From the NCBI GenBank assembly GCA_016187935.1, contig JACPIU010000035.1, positions 1-64,000 of the forward strand: 64,000 nucleotides of DNA. The letters run 5' to 3'. The notes below the pieces were generated by a model that saw only the letters and a program-made list of their open reading frames with translations, did not search any database and had not been told where the DNA came from. The stretch comes from Bdellovibrio sp. Lineage in GTDB: Bacteria > Bdellovibrionota > Bacteriovoracia > Bacteriovoracales > Bacteriovoracaceae. Numbering within the stretch: position 1 is the first letter of the stretch; every line of letters starts with the position of its first letter. A program made the position numbers and the translations under genes. Positions 26,417 to 35,691 of this stretch are shown in pieces.

Positions 26417-27463
26417 ATGAAAACACTCACCCAAATTGTCGTTATTATTCTTTCCCTAAACGCCAATGCTCACGCCGAATGGTATAAAGGCAATACCCAC
26501 TCTCACACAGTGCTCAACGGGCATTCCGATTCTACTGCAGAGCAAGTGACTAACTGGTATCATGAGCGCGATTACAATTTTCTGGTTTTATCCGAGCATA
26601 ATCGTTTTATTGATCCTGCCCAAGTCACCATGCCGAGCCCGCTTCGGCCTGATTTCATCCTAATTCCAGGCGTGGAGATTTCGGGGCCCAAGCATATCCA
26701 TACCACGGCGTTCAATGTGAATAACGTGATTGACTGGAAATTTGATTCCGTTGAAAAATATAAGATAGTTCAATCCCATGTGGATGGGACTTTAGAGGCC
26801 AATGGACTGCCGATCTTGAACCATCCCAATTTTGAGTGGGCCCTGAATTTTAATGACATCAATAATGTAGAGAGATTGCAGTTTTTTGAACTTTATAACG
26901 GTCATCCCGGAGTTCACAATCGCGGCGATGCGATTCATGATTCAACCGAAGTGATCTGGGACAAGCTCCTGACCAGTGGCAAAAAAATCTATGCCCTTAG
27001 TTCCGATGATTCGCACATTTTCAAAGTTATTTCCGCAGACAAAACCAACCCTGGGCGTGGCTGGATTATGGTCAATGCTCCGAGTTTGGATGCAAAATCC
27101 ATCACGGGGGCGCTCAAACAGGGGAACTTTTATGCTTCAAACGGGGTGATGCTCAAAGCTATCGAAACGAAGGATGAGCGGTACACGGTAGAAGTTGATC
27201 TGGAAAAAAGCCACGAGGTAGTATCGAGAGATGAAGTCATTGGCCATATCAGACGAGGAATACCCTTTGAAAATTCATCGCACTGTATGATTGAATTCAT
27301 CGGTCAAAACGGTAAAATTCTGAATAGGATAGAAAAGAACAAGGCCTCTTTTTCATTTCATGGAATGACAGGATACGTACGCGCCAAAATTTCCTATTTT
27401 GTAAAAAAAAATAACCTCATCAAGGCCTATTACGCCTGGACTCAGCCGATTTTTCTCGACTGA
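26417..27463 (+). CDS. exported PHP-domain phosphoesterase-like protein
   Basis: A 348-residue protein with signal peptide (VVIILSLNANAHA). The PHP metal-binding residues are visible: WYKGNTHSHT (HxH), VLSEHNRF, PGVEISG, HIHTTAF, NHPNFEW and SSDDSH. PHP proteins hydrolyse phosphate esters at a trinuclear metal centre; secreted members are common in bacteria and their substrates are unknown. The final 90 residues form a beta-rich tail. AAGGAAC precedes the ATG. It converges on the permease gene across a shared terminator. Confidence 0.86.
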   Translation: MKTLTQIVVIILSLNANAHAEWYKGNTHSHTVLNGHSDSTAEQVTNWYHERDYNFLVLSEHNRFIDPAQVTMPSPLRPDFILIPGVEISGPKHIHTTAFNVNNVIDWKFDSVEKYKIVQSHVDGTLEANGLPILNHPNFEWALNFNDINNVERLQFFELYNGHPGVHNRGDAIHDSTEVIWDKLLTSGKKIYALSSDDSHIFKVISADKTNPGRGWIMVNAPSLDAKSITGALKQGNFYASNGVMLKAIETKDERYTVEVDLEKSHEVVSRDEVIGHIRRGIPFENSSHCMIEFIGQNGKILNRIEKNKASFSFHGMTGYVRAKISYFVKKNNLIKAYYAWTQPIFLD

Positions 27464-27490
27464 TTTCTCCCAGATCTGAGATCAGTCGAG
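27455..27490. terminator. bidirectional terminator spanning two stop codons
   Basis: A perfect 10-base inverted repeat, CTCGACTGAT and ATCAGTCGAG, separated by 16 bases. Each arm encodes the last residues (Leu-Asp-stop) of the convergent PHP and permease genes, so both proteins end in LD because they share this palindrome. No long T run follows on either side. Confidence 0.6.
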
Positions 27491-28927
27491 ATGCGATTTT
27501 GGTGGGCCATCGTATCTTTTACGAATGCCACCATATTGATACAAGAGAACCAAGAAGATACTCAATCCACCGATGGTATAACCCGTTAATTGATTAGGGG
27601 GAATGACAAAGAGAACACACATCACGACCACCCAAAATAAACTTAAGCAGTTAATCCAGCCACTATGTTTTCCTAAATGCCAGGGACCGCGAACTGTCCA
27701 TACACCGGATTTGCGTGCCCTCAAACCAATAAAAATGGGTAGGCCATAAGAAATATAAAGAGCAATAGTACTGATACTTACAATGACTGAATAGACTTGG
27801 CCATAAACTCCCAAGAGAAAGGCAGCGGCCGCGGATAACCAAATGGCCTGTGCAGGTGTTTTAAAACGCGGACTCACCCTGGCCCAAAAACGCGAGAGAG
27901 GCATCCCATGATCACGTGAAAAGGCATAGATCATGCGGGAATTGGAAGTCACACTGGCCAGACCACAAAACCACATGGCAATGGCGCAAACCCAGGTCAG
28001 GGCAAAACCCATCTTATGCCCAAGTGCCGTGGATAAAATATGAATAAAGGGATTAGAAGCCGCCTGTGCCAAAGAGAGGTCCTGAATACTCATCGTGACT
28101 ACCAGAAGCAAAAGCCAACCAAAAATCCCTGACACCGCCACCGACAGAAAAATTCCCCAAGGAGCGATCAGGCGCGGATTTTTGGTTTCTTCGCTGACAT
28201 GGGCCGAAGCATCGTAGCCAGTATAGGTCCAAGCTGCTTGCAGCAAGGCCACAGGAAAAGCATACCAATAGGGAAAATCCGCAGTATGTTGGGTGGACCA
28301 TAAAAAATCTACTGACTGATGAGGAGCAAAGAATCCCAGGGCCACGAGTAGCACGGCCACACCTGCCATATGATACCAGGCCGAGAGGTCATTCAAAATG
28401 CCAACGAGTCCGATTCCAAAATGATTGAGAAGTGCATGACTTAATAAGATCACAGCATAAACCACCAACCGCAGCGTGGTAAAATTAGGTACATCAGCAA
28501 GCCCCAATAGCGGCATCAAAAAATCCGCCAGGCCATAACCAATCCCGGCCGTGATGGCGAATTGTCCTATCAGGTTAAACATAGCGGTAAACCAGCCCCA
28601 GTGCTTATTACCTAAAAAAGATGACCAATGATAGAGAGCACCTGCGGTGGGGAAGGCCGAAGCTAATTCGGCCAAGGATGCGGCCACGGGTAAAACCAAA
28701 AGTGTCACCAAGATCCAGCCGAAAGACATCACCAGCGGCCCACCGTGAATAAGTCCATGCCCATAGAGCGTAACTGCGCCTGTCAGAATGCTGATAATTG
28801 AGAACGAAACGGCAAAATTAGAAAATCCCCCAAGACTGCGAAAAAGTTCTTGGGAATACCCCATGGCCTTGAGATCGGCTTCGTCATTGGTTGCAGTTGC
28901 CTCTTGACTCAATTCTACATCGGCCAT
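27482..28927 (-). CDS. APC-superfamily amino-acid permease
   Basis: Twelve-span transporter of 481 residues in the amino acid/choline/GABA permease group. It opens with the family's GYSQELFRSLGGFSNFAVSF helix (helix 1 'unwound' region), then hydrophobic spans throughout, including QAAWTYTGYDASAHVSEET, the helix 6 signature. Closest in look to GABA/choline-type permeases, but the substrate cannot be fixed. Start is the ATG at 28927 with gggatg upstream. It is divergent from proBA with 144 bases between; whether the substrate is proline-linked is unknown. Confidence 0.86.
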   Translation of the reverse strand: MADVELSQEATATNDEADLKAMGYSQELFRSLGGFSNFAVSFSIISILTGAVTLYGHGLIHGGPLVMSFGWILVTLLVLPVAASLAELASAFPTAGALYHWSSFLGNKHWGWFTAMFNLIGQFAITAGIGYGLADFLMPLLGLADVPNFTTLRLVVYAVILLSHALLNHFGIGLVGILNDLSAWYHMAGVAVLLVALGFFAPHQSVDFLWSTQHTADFPYWYAFPVALLQAAWTYTGYDASAHVSEETKNPRLIAPWGIFLSVAVSGIFGWLLLLVVTMSIQDLSLAQAASNPFIHILSTALGHKMGFALTWVCAIAMWFCGLASVTSNSRMIYAFSRDHGMPLSRFWARVSPRFKTPAQAIWLSAAAAFLLGVYGQVYSVIVSISTIALYISYGLPIFIGLRARKSGVWTVRGPWHLGKHSGWINCLSLFWVVVMCVLFVIPPNQLTGYTIGGLSIFLVLLYQYGGIRKRYDGPPKSHLD

Positions 28928-29071
28928 CACTTCATCCCTGGTTAAATAATTTATGAGTAAGTTTTAACACAAAACAAAAAAAGTGGAACACATTATTTTG
29001 TCACGATTGAAAGAGAGCTTGAGTTGCATTGTCGGATTTAAGAAAAGTAACTCTTCGGTTAGAATAAATTT

Positions 29072-30196
29072 ATGAATTTGAAATTAAGGCCGGAACTTCA
29101 CGATGGCCCAAAAAGAATAGTTGTAAAAGTTGGCTCGGCCGCCATTACCGCAGAACAGGGCCGAATTGCCTTAACATGTCTGGAGAATTTGGTGCATGAT
29201 CTTGCCCAACTTTCCAAAATGGGAATCGAAGTTGTTTTGGTCAGCTCAGGCGCCATCAGCACCGGACGAGGTTATCTTGAGGACTCAGGCAAAAAACAAG
29301 ACATTAGTTATTTGCAGGCGTGCTCGGCCATAGGGCAACCTCTGCTCATGGCGGCCTATCAAAAAGAGTTTGAAAGATATGGTGTGATGACGGCCCAAGT
29401 CCTGCTTACGCATGATGATTTAAAAAATCGCACGCGTAATTTAAATACTCGAAATACTATTCTCAGATTAATGCAAGCGGGAATCATTCCCATCCTCAAT
29501 GAAAATGATTCTGTGAGCTTCGAAGAAATAACTGTGGGTGATAACGATCAGCTGGCGGCCATGGTGACGGAACTCATTGAGGGGAATGTCCTCATCCTCT
29601 TAACCGGCCCTGATGGTCTCTACGATCAAGACCCCTCTGTTCCAGGAGCAAAACATATTCAGTCCTTGGAATTCCAAGCGGACCTGAAAGAAATTAAAAC
29701 CATCACCAAGAGTTCTGTGGGCAGAGGGGGAATGGAGACAAAATTGCTGGCGGTGCGGAAGCTAACGACCCTGGGAATTCCCGTAATTATTGCTACCTAT
29801 CGCAGGAAAGACCCCATCATGGCGCCACTTTGTGAGAAAGTAGGTACCTTTTTTTATCCCAAGAAGCTTACCGCCAAGAACAGGAGGAAGGCGTGGATTT
29901 CCACCATCGTAAAAAACAATGCTTTTGTCATTATAGATGAGGGTGCCTGCAAGGCCCTGAGCAAAAATGCTTCCCTTCTCCCGATCGGCATTCGCGATAT
30001 TCAAGGTCATTTCAAACGCGGTGACGTGGTGAATATTAAATTCCAGACAAGAGTCATCGCAGTTGGTATAAGCGAATATGACAGCAAAGATATTATCCAA
30101 GTGATGGGAAAAAAAAGTTCTGAAATTATCTCCTTGCTTGGTTCGTGTCCCTCGGATGTCATCATTCACAGGGATAATATGTTTTTGAAGGATTAA
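29072..30196 (+). CDS. proB: glutamate 5-kinase
   Basis: First step of proline synthesis: phosphorylates glutamate. The amino-acid kinase domain shows VVKVGSAAIT, LVSSGAISTGRGYL, QVLLTHDDL, IPILNENDSV, VGDNDQLAAMV, LLTGPDGLYD and GRGGMETKLLAV. The C-terminal PUA domain (about 280-360) is present, giving 374 residues, the normal long form. The next gene, proA, starts 4 bases after its stop, so the unit makes both enzymes that form the channelled unstable intermediate. Ribosome site is weak. Confidence 0.96.
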   Translation: MNLKLRPELHDGPKRIVVKVGSAAITAEQGRIALTCLENLVHDLAQLSKMGIEVVLVSSGAISTGRGYLEDSGKKQDISYLQACSAIGQPLLMAAYQKEFERYGVMTAQVLLTHDDLKNRTRNLNTRNTILRLMQAGIIPILNENDSVSFEEITVGDNDQLAAMVTELIEGNVLILLTGPDGLYDQDPSVPGAKHIQSLEFQADLKEIKTITKSSVGRGGMETKLLAVRKLTTLGIPVIIATYRRKDPIMAPLCEKVGTFFYPKKLTAKNRRKAWISTIVKNNAFVIIDEGACKALSKNASLLPIGIRDIQGHFKRGDVVNIKFQTRVIAVGISEYDSKDIIQVMGKKSSEIISLLGSCPSDVIIHRDNMFLKD

Positions 30197-30200
30197 ACAA

Positions 30201-31439
30201 ATGACGAGTGTCAAAGAAATCGCCCAACATGCCAAAGAGGCCTCGCGGAATTTTTGTCGCAATAGGGCCCATGAGAGAAATCAGGCATTGCATTTAATCG
30301 GGCAAAAACTCGAGGAACGGAGCAAAGAAATCCTGGCCGCCAATGCCGAAGATATCGCCCTGGCAAAAAAGGCCAATTTAAGTCCTGCCCTGTTGGATCG
30401 CATGACTTTAAACAAGCAGCGCCTTCTCTCCATGGCCCAAGTGCCTCTCGCTATTGCCGCTCAACAAGAAGTGGTTGACATCATTGTTGAAGAAAATAAA
30501 TTGCCCAATGGACTCTGGGTCCGTCGCCAGCGCATCCCACTCGGAGTCATCGCCATGATCTTTGAAAGTCGCCCTAACGTGGTCATCGATTGCTCTTGTC
30601 TCGCTATCAAGTCCGGAAACGCCATGATTTTAAAAGGTGGCAAAGAGGCCGGACGATCGAATAAAATTCTAGTCGAAATTGTGCAAGAATCGATCAAAGG
30701 ATTGTTGCCCGCGCACTTGATTCAAATGATCGAAGGACAGGAAGCAGTAAATGAATTAATTACCTTGGTGGATTTTGTCGACCTAGTCATCCCACGTGGA
30801 GGGGAAAGTTTAGTACGCACCATCTATAACAACTCCAAAGTTCCAGTCATCGCCCACTTCCGCGGTCTATGCCATATCTATATCCATGCGGATGCTCAGC
30901 TTGAGATGGCGGAAAAGGTATGCTTAAACGCCAAGGTTCAGCGCCCAGGAGTATGCAATGCCATGGAATGTCTGCTGCTCGATCAATCTCTCCCGACAGA
31001 TTTTATAAAATCTCTGTTCCAATCCTTTCTGCGCGAAGGTGTCGAGATGAGAGGCTGTCCAAGAAGCAAAGCGCTCTGCCCACAGATCAAACCGGCCACA
31101 GAGCAAGATTACGCCACCGAGTACTTGGATAAAATTTTATCGGTAAAAATAGTCGATTCACTTGAGGCCGCCATCGCCCACATCCAGAAATTCGGCTCCA
31201 AACATACTGAAGGTATTTGTGCCAGCACGCCTGAAATCATCGCACAATTTCAAAACGACGTCGATGCATCATGTATTATGGTGAACACTTCCACGCGTTT
31301 CAACGATGGAGGGGAATTGGGGCTTGGGGCCGAGCTGGGCATCTCTACTTCCAAAGTGCATGCCTACGGTCCCATGGGTGCACGAGAAATGACCACCACC
31401 CGCTTTCTGGTACAAAGTGATGGAAAAATTCGTGCTTAA
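30201..31439 (+). CDS. proA: gamma-glutamyl phosphate reductase
   Basis: Second step of proline synthesis: NADPH-dependent reduction of gamma-glutamyl phosphate to the semialdehyde. Aldehyde-dehydrogenase fold with the catalytic Cys in VQRPGVCNAMECLL, IFESRPNVVIDCSCLAIKSGNA (cofactor region), VIPRGGESLV and FNDGGELGLGAELGIST near the end. At 412 residues it is the normal length. Ribosome site aagga lies at the end of proB. No proC is present in the window. Confidence 0.96.
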   Translation: MTSVKEIAQHAKEASRNFCRNRAHERNQALHLIGQKLEERSKEILAANAEDIALAKKANLSPALLDRMTLNKQRLLSMAQVPLAIAAQQEVVDIIVEENKLPNGLWVRRQRIPLGVIAMIFESRPNVVIDCSCLAIKSGNAMILKGGKEAGRSNKILVEIVQESIKGLLPAHLIQMIEGQEAVNELITLVDFVDLVIPRGGESLVRTIYNNSKVPVIAHFRGLCHIYIHADAQLEMAEKVCLNAKVQRPGVCNAMECLLLDQSLPTDFIKSLFQSFLREGVEMRGCPRSKALCPQIKPATEQDYATEYLDKILSVKIVDSLEAAIAHIQKFGSKHTEGICASTPEIIAQFQNDVDASCIMVNTSTRFNDGGELGLGAELGISTSKVHAYGPMGAREMTTTRFLVQSDGKIRA

Positions 31440-31449
31440 TCGTGGCCAA

Positions 31450-31764
31450 CTATTCCAATAATTTCAGCCCGAGCTTCATGACCTGATCATCCAGTTGTGT
31501 CCGCCACATCACTTGCGCCTTGAGCGGCGCCAAAACACCAATCTCAATTTTGCAAATATCTCCCACCATCATATGAGGCGAAAGGAGCATCACTAACCCA
31601 CAGCCACTATAAGACTCGCTGAAGACCAGACCACGCAAGGTGGGGGAAAATTTTTTATTTTCAGGATTCAAATCTATCGCGGCCAGGACGTTAGGGTCTG
31701 GCCTAAAGCGCACTTGACTTCTTTTTTTGATCACTCCCTTTTTTGCCACCGCTTTTTTTTCCAT
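31450..31764 (-). CDS. PilZ-domain protein
   Basis: A 104-residue cytosolic protein. The basic lead KKRSQVRFRP occupies the place of the c-di-GMP-contacting RxxxR, and SESYSGCGLVM that of the [DN]xSxxG motif, with Ser in place of the Asp. The rest (GDICKIEIG, LKAQVMWR, KLGLKLLE) fits the six-strand PilZ barrel. Because the second motif is altered, c-di-GMP binding is likely but not certain. Good ribosome site. It lies directly downstream of the CZB gene, 18 bases away, and probably shares its message. Confidence 0.75.
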   Translation of the reverse strand: MEKKAVAKKGVIKKRSQVRFRPDPNVLAAIDLNPENKKFSPTLRGLVFSESYSGCGLVMLLSPHMMVGDICKIEIGVLAPLKAQVMWRTQLDDQVMKLGLKLLE

Positions 31765-31782
31765 GATGACTTCTCCGATGAT

Positions 31783-32136
31783 TTATTTCCATCCCATTCG
31801 CATTTCAACCAGGGTTATCACTATCGCCTGGGAGAGAATGGCAAATTCACTTTTTGAACCCAAAGCGGTTTCTTCCGATACGGACTGCCCAGAATCCGCC
31901 TTGCGCACAACTTCTGCCGCCACCTTGTGAAATTTGGCGTGATCATTGAGCAGCTTCACGAATTTAGGATCGCTCATGTATCTGGCCCCACCCTCTCCAT
32001 GAATCCATTTGCCCAAATCACAGTTACAATCTGGTTCGATGGTAGCAGGATTAAGAGACTTATCTGGCCTCCTTAAATAGATTTGTAGTTTCATTTTCCA
32101 ATTCACGTGCGCCTGGATGGCATCATCAAAATTCAT
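31783..32136 (-). CDS. stand-alone CZB (chemoreceptor zinc-binding) domain protein
   Basis: A 117-residue protein made of one CZB domain. Ligand positions are visible: His near residue 10 (AHVNWKMKL), the Cys in CDLGKWIHGEG, and the two His of LNDHAKFHKVA. In Pseudomonas and E. coli, CZB domains sense zinc or hypochlorous acid through the reactive zinc-bound Cys and control chemoreceptors or diguanylate cyclases. Here it is free-standing and followed by a PilZ protein, so a zinc/oxidant to c-di-GMP link is plausible. Strong ribosome site gaggag. Confidence 0.85.
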   Translation of the reverse strand: MNFDDAIQAHVNWKMKLQIYLRRPDKSLNPATIEPDCNCDLGKWIHGEGGARYMSDPKFVKLLNDHAKFHKVAAEVVRKADSGQSVSEETALGSKSEFAILSQAIVITLVEMRMGWK

Positions 32137-32271
32137 AGGGACTCCTCACTCCATATTTTTGTACTCTACTTTCTCGCTATTATACTCCTGACATCGGCAC
32201 TTAAAAGAAACTTTGAGCACGACACACAGCTTGATTGTTGAGTAATTTAATACAAAACAATAAATTCACAC

Positions 32272-33297
32272 TCAACGCGAAGATAAGAAATCTTTGGCCC
32301 TCACCCCAGGGGCCAAATAACGATGCCAAAGGCGTGTCAAAGAAGTGCATGTCAAGCACCAATTTAGTAAACGATTGCCCAAGGCCCAATGAAGCATGCG
32401 ATAGATGGGAAAGATTGCGGGTGTCAAAATGAGGAGCCAGAGCGAGACTGGCAGGTGCCAAAGCGCCATTCCCCCAATCATCAAGAGATATGTGAGTAAT
32501 CCCATACGAGTCACCCAAGATTGGATAGAACGCTTTGGGCAAATATTCATACAACGCATGCAGTTCTCACAATTGAATCCCCAGTAAGGACGGCCATCGC
32601 GCAATTGAATTGCCTGAACCGGACAATGCTTATAGCAAAGACCGCAGTTGTTACAATCAGGAGAAGTATAGAGAGTCTTGGCGAGTCCAAAACGTCCTAT
32701 CATCAAGTAAAAGGGAATGATCGATGCGATGGCAATATCGAGGGGTAAAGTCAACCAGACACTCCAGCGGTGGCAGCGCTCGCCTTGCAACAAACAGGAG
32801 ATTGTGCCAACCACAATATTCCTGGCCCGTGCCATTAAGCGGTCGATGCCAAAGACCGGATTGGGAGGGAAAAAAGAAATCCATGAATGGGGCATATCGA
32901 CAGGCAAAGTGCCAGCGATGGTATAACCGCGCATCCAAAATAATAAAACTGGCCACCACAAGGCCAAACCGCTCAGTCCAGGCATAAAAAAGAATGGAAC
33001 ACGGACAGCGCCGCGAGTGTTGGAAAAAAAGACACTGGCGTTTGCCATTGCAGGAAATCGCCAAAGATAGCGAAGCACCAACCAAGGGGCACAAAAACCG
33101 TGAGTGGGAAAAGTAAAAATGATCAGGGTTTTACTCGCACAAGATGGAAGAGAGATCGCGCCATCTTGCACCATGGGGATCAATTCCGTGGGATATCCGG
33201 CCGCCTCACAATACTCCGCCATCCAGCGCGCCACGGTGAGAGCATTCCCCGTGCCGGAAAACCAGTAAATACAAATTCGAGAATAGGCAAGATTCAT
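32272..33297 (-). CDS. EFR1-type flavodoxin/ferredoxin fusion protein
   Basis: A 341-residue redox protein. The N-terminus is flavodoxin-like (IYWFSGTGNALTVARWMAEY, the FMN phosphate loop). A second part carries two [4Fe-4S] clusters: CNNCGLCYKHCPVQAIQ and CENCMRCMNICPKRSIQ. The C-terminal 90 residues contain two hydrophobic segments (LLTYLLMIGGMALW, SLWLLILTPAIFPI), suggesting membrane attachment beyond the usual EFR1 layout. The electron donor and acceptor are unknown. Its start is divergent from the Cys-rich secreted gene. Confidence 0.84.
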   Translation of the reverse strand: MNLAYSRICIYWFSGTGNALTVARWMAEYCEAAGYPTELIPMVQDGAISLPSCASKTLIIFTFPTHGFCAPWLVLRYLWRFPAMANASVFFSNTRGAVRVPFFFMPGLSGLALWWPVLLFWMRGYTIAGTLPVDMPHSWISFFPPNPVFGIDRLMARARNIVVGTISCLLQGERCHRWSVWLTLPLDIAIASIIPFYLMIGRFGLAKTLYTSPDCNNCGLCYKHCPVQAIQLRDGRPYWGFNCENCMRCMNICPKRSIQSWVTRMGLLTYLLMIGGMALWHLPVSLWLLILTPAIFPIYRMLHWALGNRLLNWCLTCTSLTRLWHRYLAPGVRAKDFLSSR

Positions 33298-33439
33298 GAA
33301 ACCATTATAATGAAAATGGGTGAAAAAGAAATTTTTGAGGGCCCATCAGATGGCCAAAGGCTCATTTTCATTGAAAAACATCCTCACCGACCGGAAAGTC
33401 ATTTTTAATAAATCTCTGGGATTTTCCGATAAGATATCT

Positions 33440-35260
33440 ATGGTACACCTTATCCTTCCTGTGCTGTTGTTTTTTGTAAGTTCAAGCGTCCTCGCTCAAG
33501 TGCAAGACTATTGCGCTCGCGACATCCGGCTCAACTGCCGTTTGGCCGGCACGATCGAGAGAGATCTAATCTATTGCCTTAAACGAGGTTCAGATCGGTT
33601 GGAAAGTGCTTGCTTTAATTATGTCAAAAGATATCTCGAACTACACGTTCAACCAAAAGTCACCGTCACACCGACGGCAACCCCTACCCCAGCACCAACA
33701 CCGACGCCCACTCCTACTCCAGAGATCCCCAAATTGATCCGCTGGAATGTCAATCCTGAACGATATCAAGATTGCCTGAACCGTTGGTCAAGGATGGCGC
33801 GAGGATATTTTGTGTTAGACAAAGAAGAAGCTTGCAGTTTGTATGCTAAAGTCTACCCAACAGAAGCTATTAAAACCTGTGTTGATGGAGCACTTGGTAC
33901 TCGCCCCTATACCAGGGATTATTTCGTTAACTATCAATCGATCGCGCAATTTTGCGAGAGCAATCCCGGCCTGGATGCCGAGGCCCAGCGATGTATCCGC
34001 ACCAAAGTGCAAAATGGCGGCGATGTCGTCGCTGCCTATAACAAATGCGATAGTAAGATCAGAAACTGCGTGGCGCGCATGGAGAGCGAAAGACCTTCTC
34101 GTGGCCATCGCGCCATGGCCGATCTGTATTTTGATTTCTGCTTCAGCTATCCCGATGATCCCGCCATGAGTACTTGTATTTCGACTTATGCCCATGCCAA
34201 AGCCGCTTTGATCAGTAAACCAAAGATACTACAAAGTTTATGTGATCCTCATGTCCGTGCCTGCGTCGAGAGCATAAAAACGCAATTGCCGGCGAGACAC
34301 AGTGTGGATCAACTAGAAACCGTCGGGAAAATCTGCTATCGCGCTTTTCAAGATGACTTGAGTAATGTTTGGAGTGAATGCACTTTACGCCATCATTTAT
34401 CCCACCAACTCAGTCAGTCTGATGCCGGTGATCTATGTAAAATATCCAATGCCAACGCAAGAGAATGCGTGCTGCAATTTGTGCAGGCCCATATTTCGTT
34501 CCCAGATGCGGTGAAAACTTGCGGCATCCAAGCGCAACACGTACGCGATTGTCTTTTCAAATTTTACAAACATCAAGCGCCCTTTCATACAGCACCACTC
34601 AACTTGATTTCCGCCACTGTGGCAGAAAAATATTGTTCTTTAGAAACGAGTACCGAAAAAGAATGTTTTGTCACTGGCCTTTCCAGTGATCCTGCCAGAA
34701 CTGACGAGGCCATGCAAACATTGGCCACAGGTTGCCGTGAGAATGCCGCCAGCTATCACAAATGCATCAGTGATTATGACGAATATTTCGATAATAACTA
34801 CGTTTTGAATGTTACCAAAGCTGAAGGTAGAAAGATTTGCAAAATCCCGTCACAAGAAATGCGTATTTGTATGTTGAACAGTATTATGCGCACCTCTGAA
34901 TACGTTACCCGCCCCAGCATATTCTCGCGCGGCAACACCTGGTTCCCATATGACAAATACTACGGAATCTGCCTGAAGAATTTTTTAGGTCGCCTTTTGG
35001 GTGAAATGAACTTGGGCCAAGAATGGCCTTGCCGCTATCGTTACTTTGAAGAACAAACGATATGGGACAAAGGATGGACTTGCGCCACTGATCGCAGCAG
35101 ATTGTGTCAGGAATTCACTCTGTCTCTAGAATCCATGACGAATGATCAGTTGCGGCCTCACTGCTCGCAATTTCGCTCATATTACCACACCGCCGCGAAC
35201 ACTTACGGTAATCCTTTATGGCACAAGTGCCAGGCCCGGCATCTTATCCCTGAACGCTAA
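33440..35260 (+). CDS. large Cys-rich secreted protein
   Basis: A 606-residue exported protein from the ATG at 33440 (signal MVHLILPVLLFFVSSSVLAQ). A Pro/Thr linker (TPTPAPTPTPTPTPE) separates a short N-terminal Cys domain from a helical body. There, short units repeat a pattern of Cys, 10-20 residues, Cys (for example ACSLYAKVYPTEAIKTC, CVARMESERPS, MSTCISTYAHAK), as in stacked helical hairpins held by disulfides. A longer frame from GTG at 33320 exists but has no good ribosome site and would bury the signal. No family was recognised. A strong terminator follows. Confidence 0.76.
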   Translation: MVHLILPVLLFFVSSSVLAQVQDYCARDIRLNCRLAGTIERDLIYCLKRGSDRLESACFNYVKRYLELHVQPKVTVTPTATPTPAPTPTPTPTPEIPKLIRWNVNPERYQDCLNRWSRMARGYFVLDKEEACSLYAKVYPTEAIKTCVDGALGTRPYTRDYFVNYQSIAQFCESNPGLDAEAQRCIRTKVQNGGDVVAAYNKCDSKIRNCVARMESERPSRGHRAMADLYFDFCFSYPDDPAMSTCISTYAHAKAALISKPKILQSLCDPHVRACVESIKTQLPARHSVDQLETVGKICYRAFQDDLSNVWSECTLRHHLSHQLSQSDAGDLCKISNANARECVLQFVQAHISFPDAVKTCGIQAQHVRDCLFKFYKHQAPFHTAPLNLISATVAEKYCSLETSTEKECFVTGLSSDPARTDEAMQTLATGCRENAASYHKCISDYDEYFDNNYVLNVTKAEGRKICKIPSQEMRICMLNSIMRTSEYVTRPSIFSRGNTWFPYDKYYGICLKNFLGRLLGEMNLGQEWPCRYRYFEEQTIWDKGWTCATDRSRLCQEFTLSLESMTNDQLRPHCSQFRSYYHTAANTYGNPLWHKCQARHLIPER

Positions 35261-35294
35261 TCATGATACAAGAATTGATCTTTATTGAAATTAT

Positions 35295-35323
35295 AAAGGC
35301 CCTGCTCATACCAGGGCCTTTTT
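35295..35323. terminator. strong bidirectional terminator
   Basis: Ten-base stem AAAGGCCCTG / CAGGGCCTTT with a seven-base loop and flanking A and T runs, between the Cys-rich gene (+) and the 43-residue ORF (-). It would stop transcripts from both sides. Confidence 0.85.
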
Positions 35324-35335
35324 CCGCTCATCACC

Positions 35336-35467
35336 TCACTTATTTGGCTTAAGCCAAAGTTTCTCGGTTGTGATATCTTTTGAAATACTTTGGGCATGAG
35401 AGGTAAACACATTGAGACCAAAGGTAACGAAGAGAAGAGAGAACAAAGCTAATAAATTTCGTTTCAA
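35336..35467 (-). CDS. 43-residue exported peptide, TTG start
   Basis: The minus strand carries an ideal ribosome site (gcaggaggt) followed, after 4 bases, by TTG and 43 codons. The product starts MKRNLLALFSLLFVTFGLNV and has a classic Sec signal (two basic residues, hydrophobic core, cleavage after SHA or HAQ). That leaves a mature peptide of only about 18 residues ending LWLKPNK. A strong terminator follows. The combined ribosome site, signal and terminator make this a convincing real gene. A 14-base perfect palindrome (35344-35357) lies within its end. Confidence 0.68.
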   Translation of the reverse strand: MKRNLLALFSLLFVTFGLNVFTSHAQSISKDITTEKLWLKPNK

Positions 35468-35691
35468 ATACACCTCCTGCAGGATTCAGTTGTTGTTACC
35501 GCCTGATCACCATTGTGTACGATTGAATCTAAAGAGTTGTCGGCCCAGAGAAAAACGTTTGCAAGCTTTTAACTCGATTTTTAACAATATTCGTATATTT
35601 AGTGCAAATATTTAAATCACATCCAACATCGCGATTGCCAATTCGACGATTGTTGCTATTCTTAACAAAAATAAAATTGGAGGATATTTTT

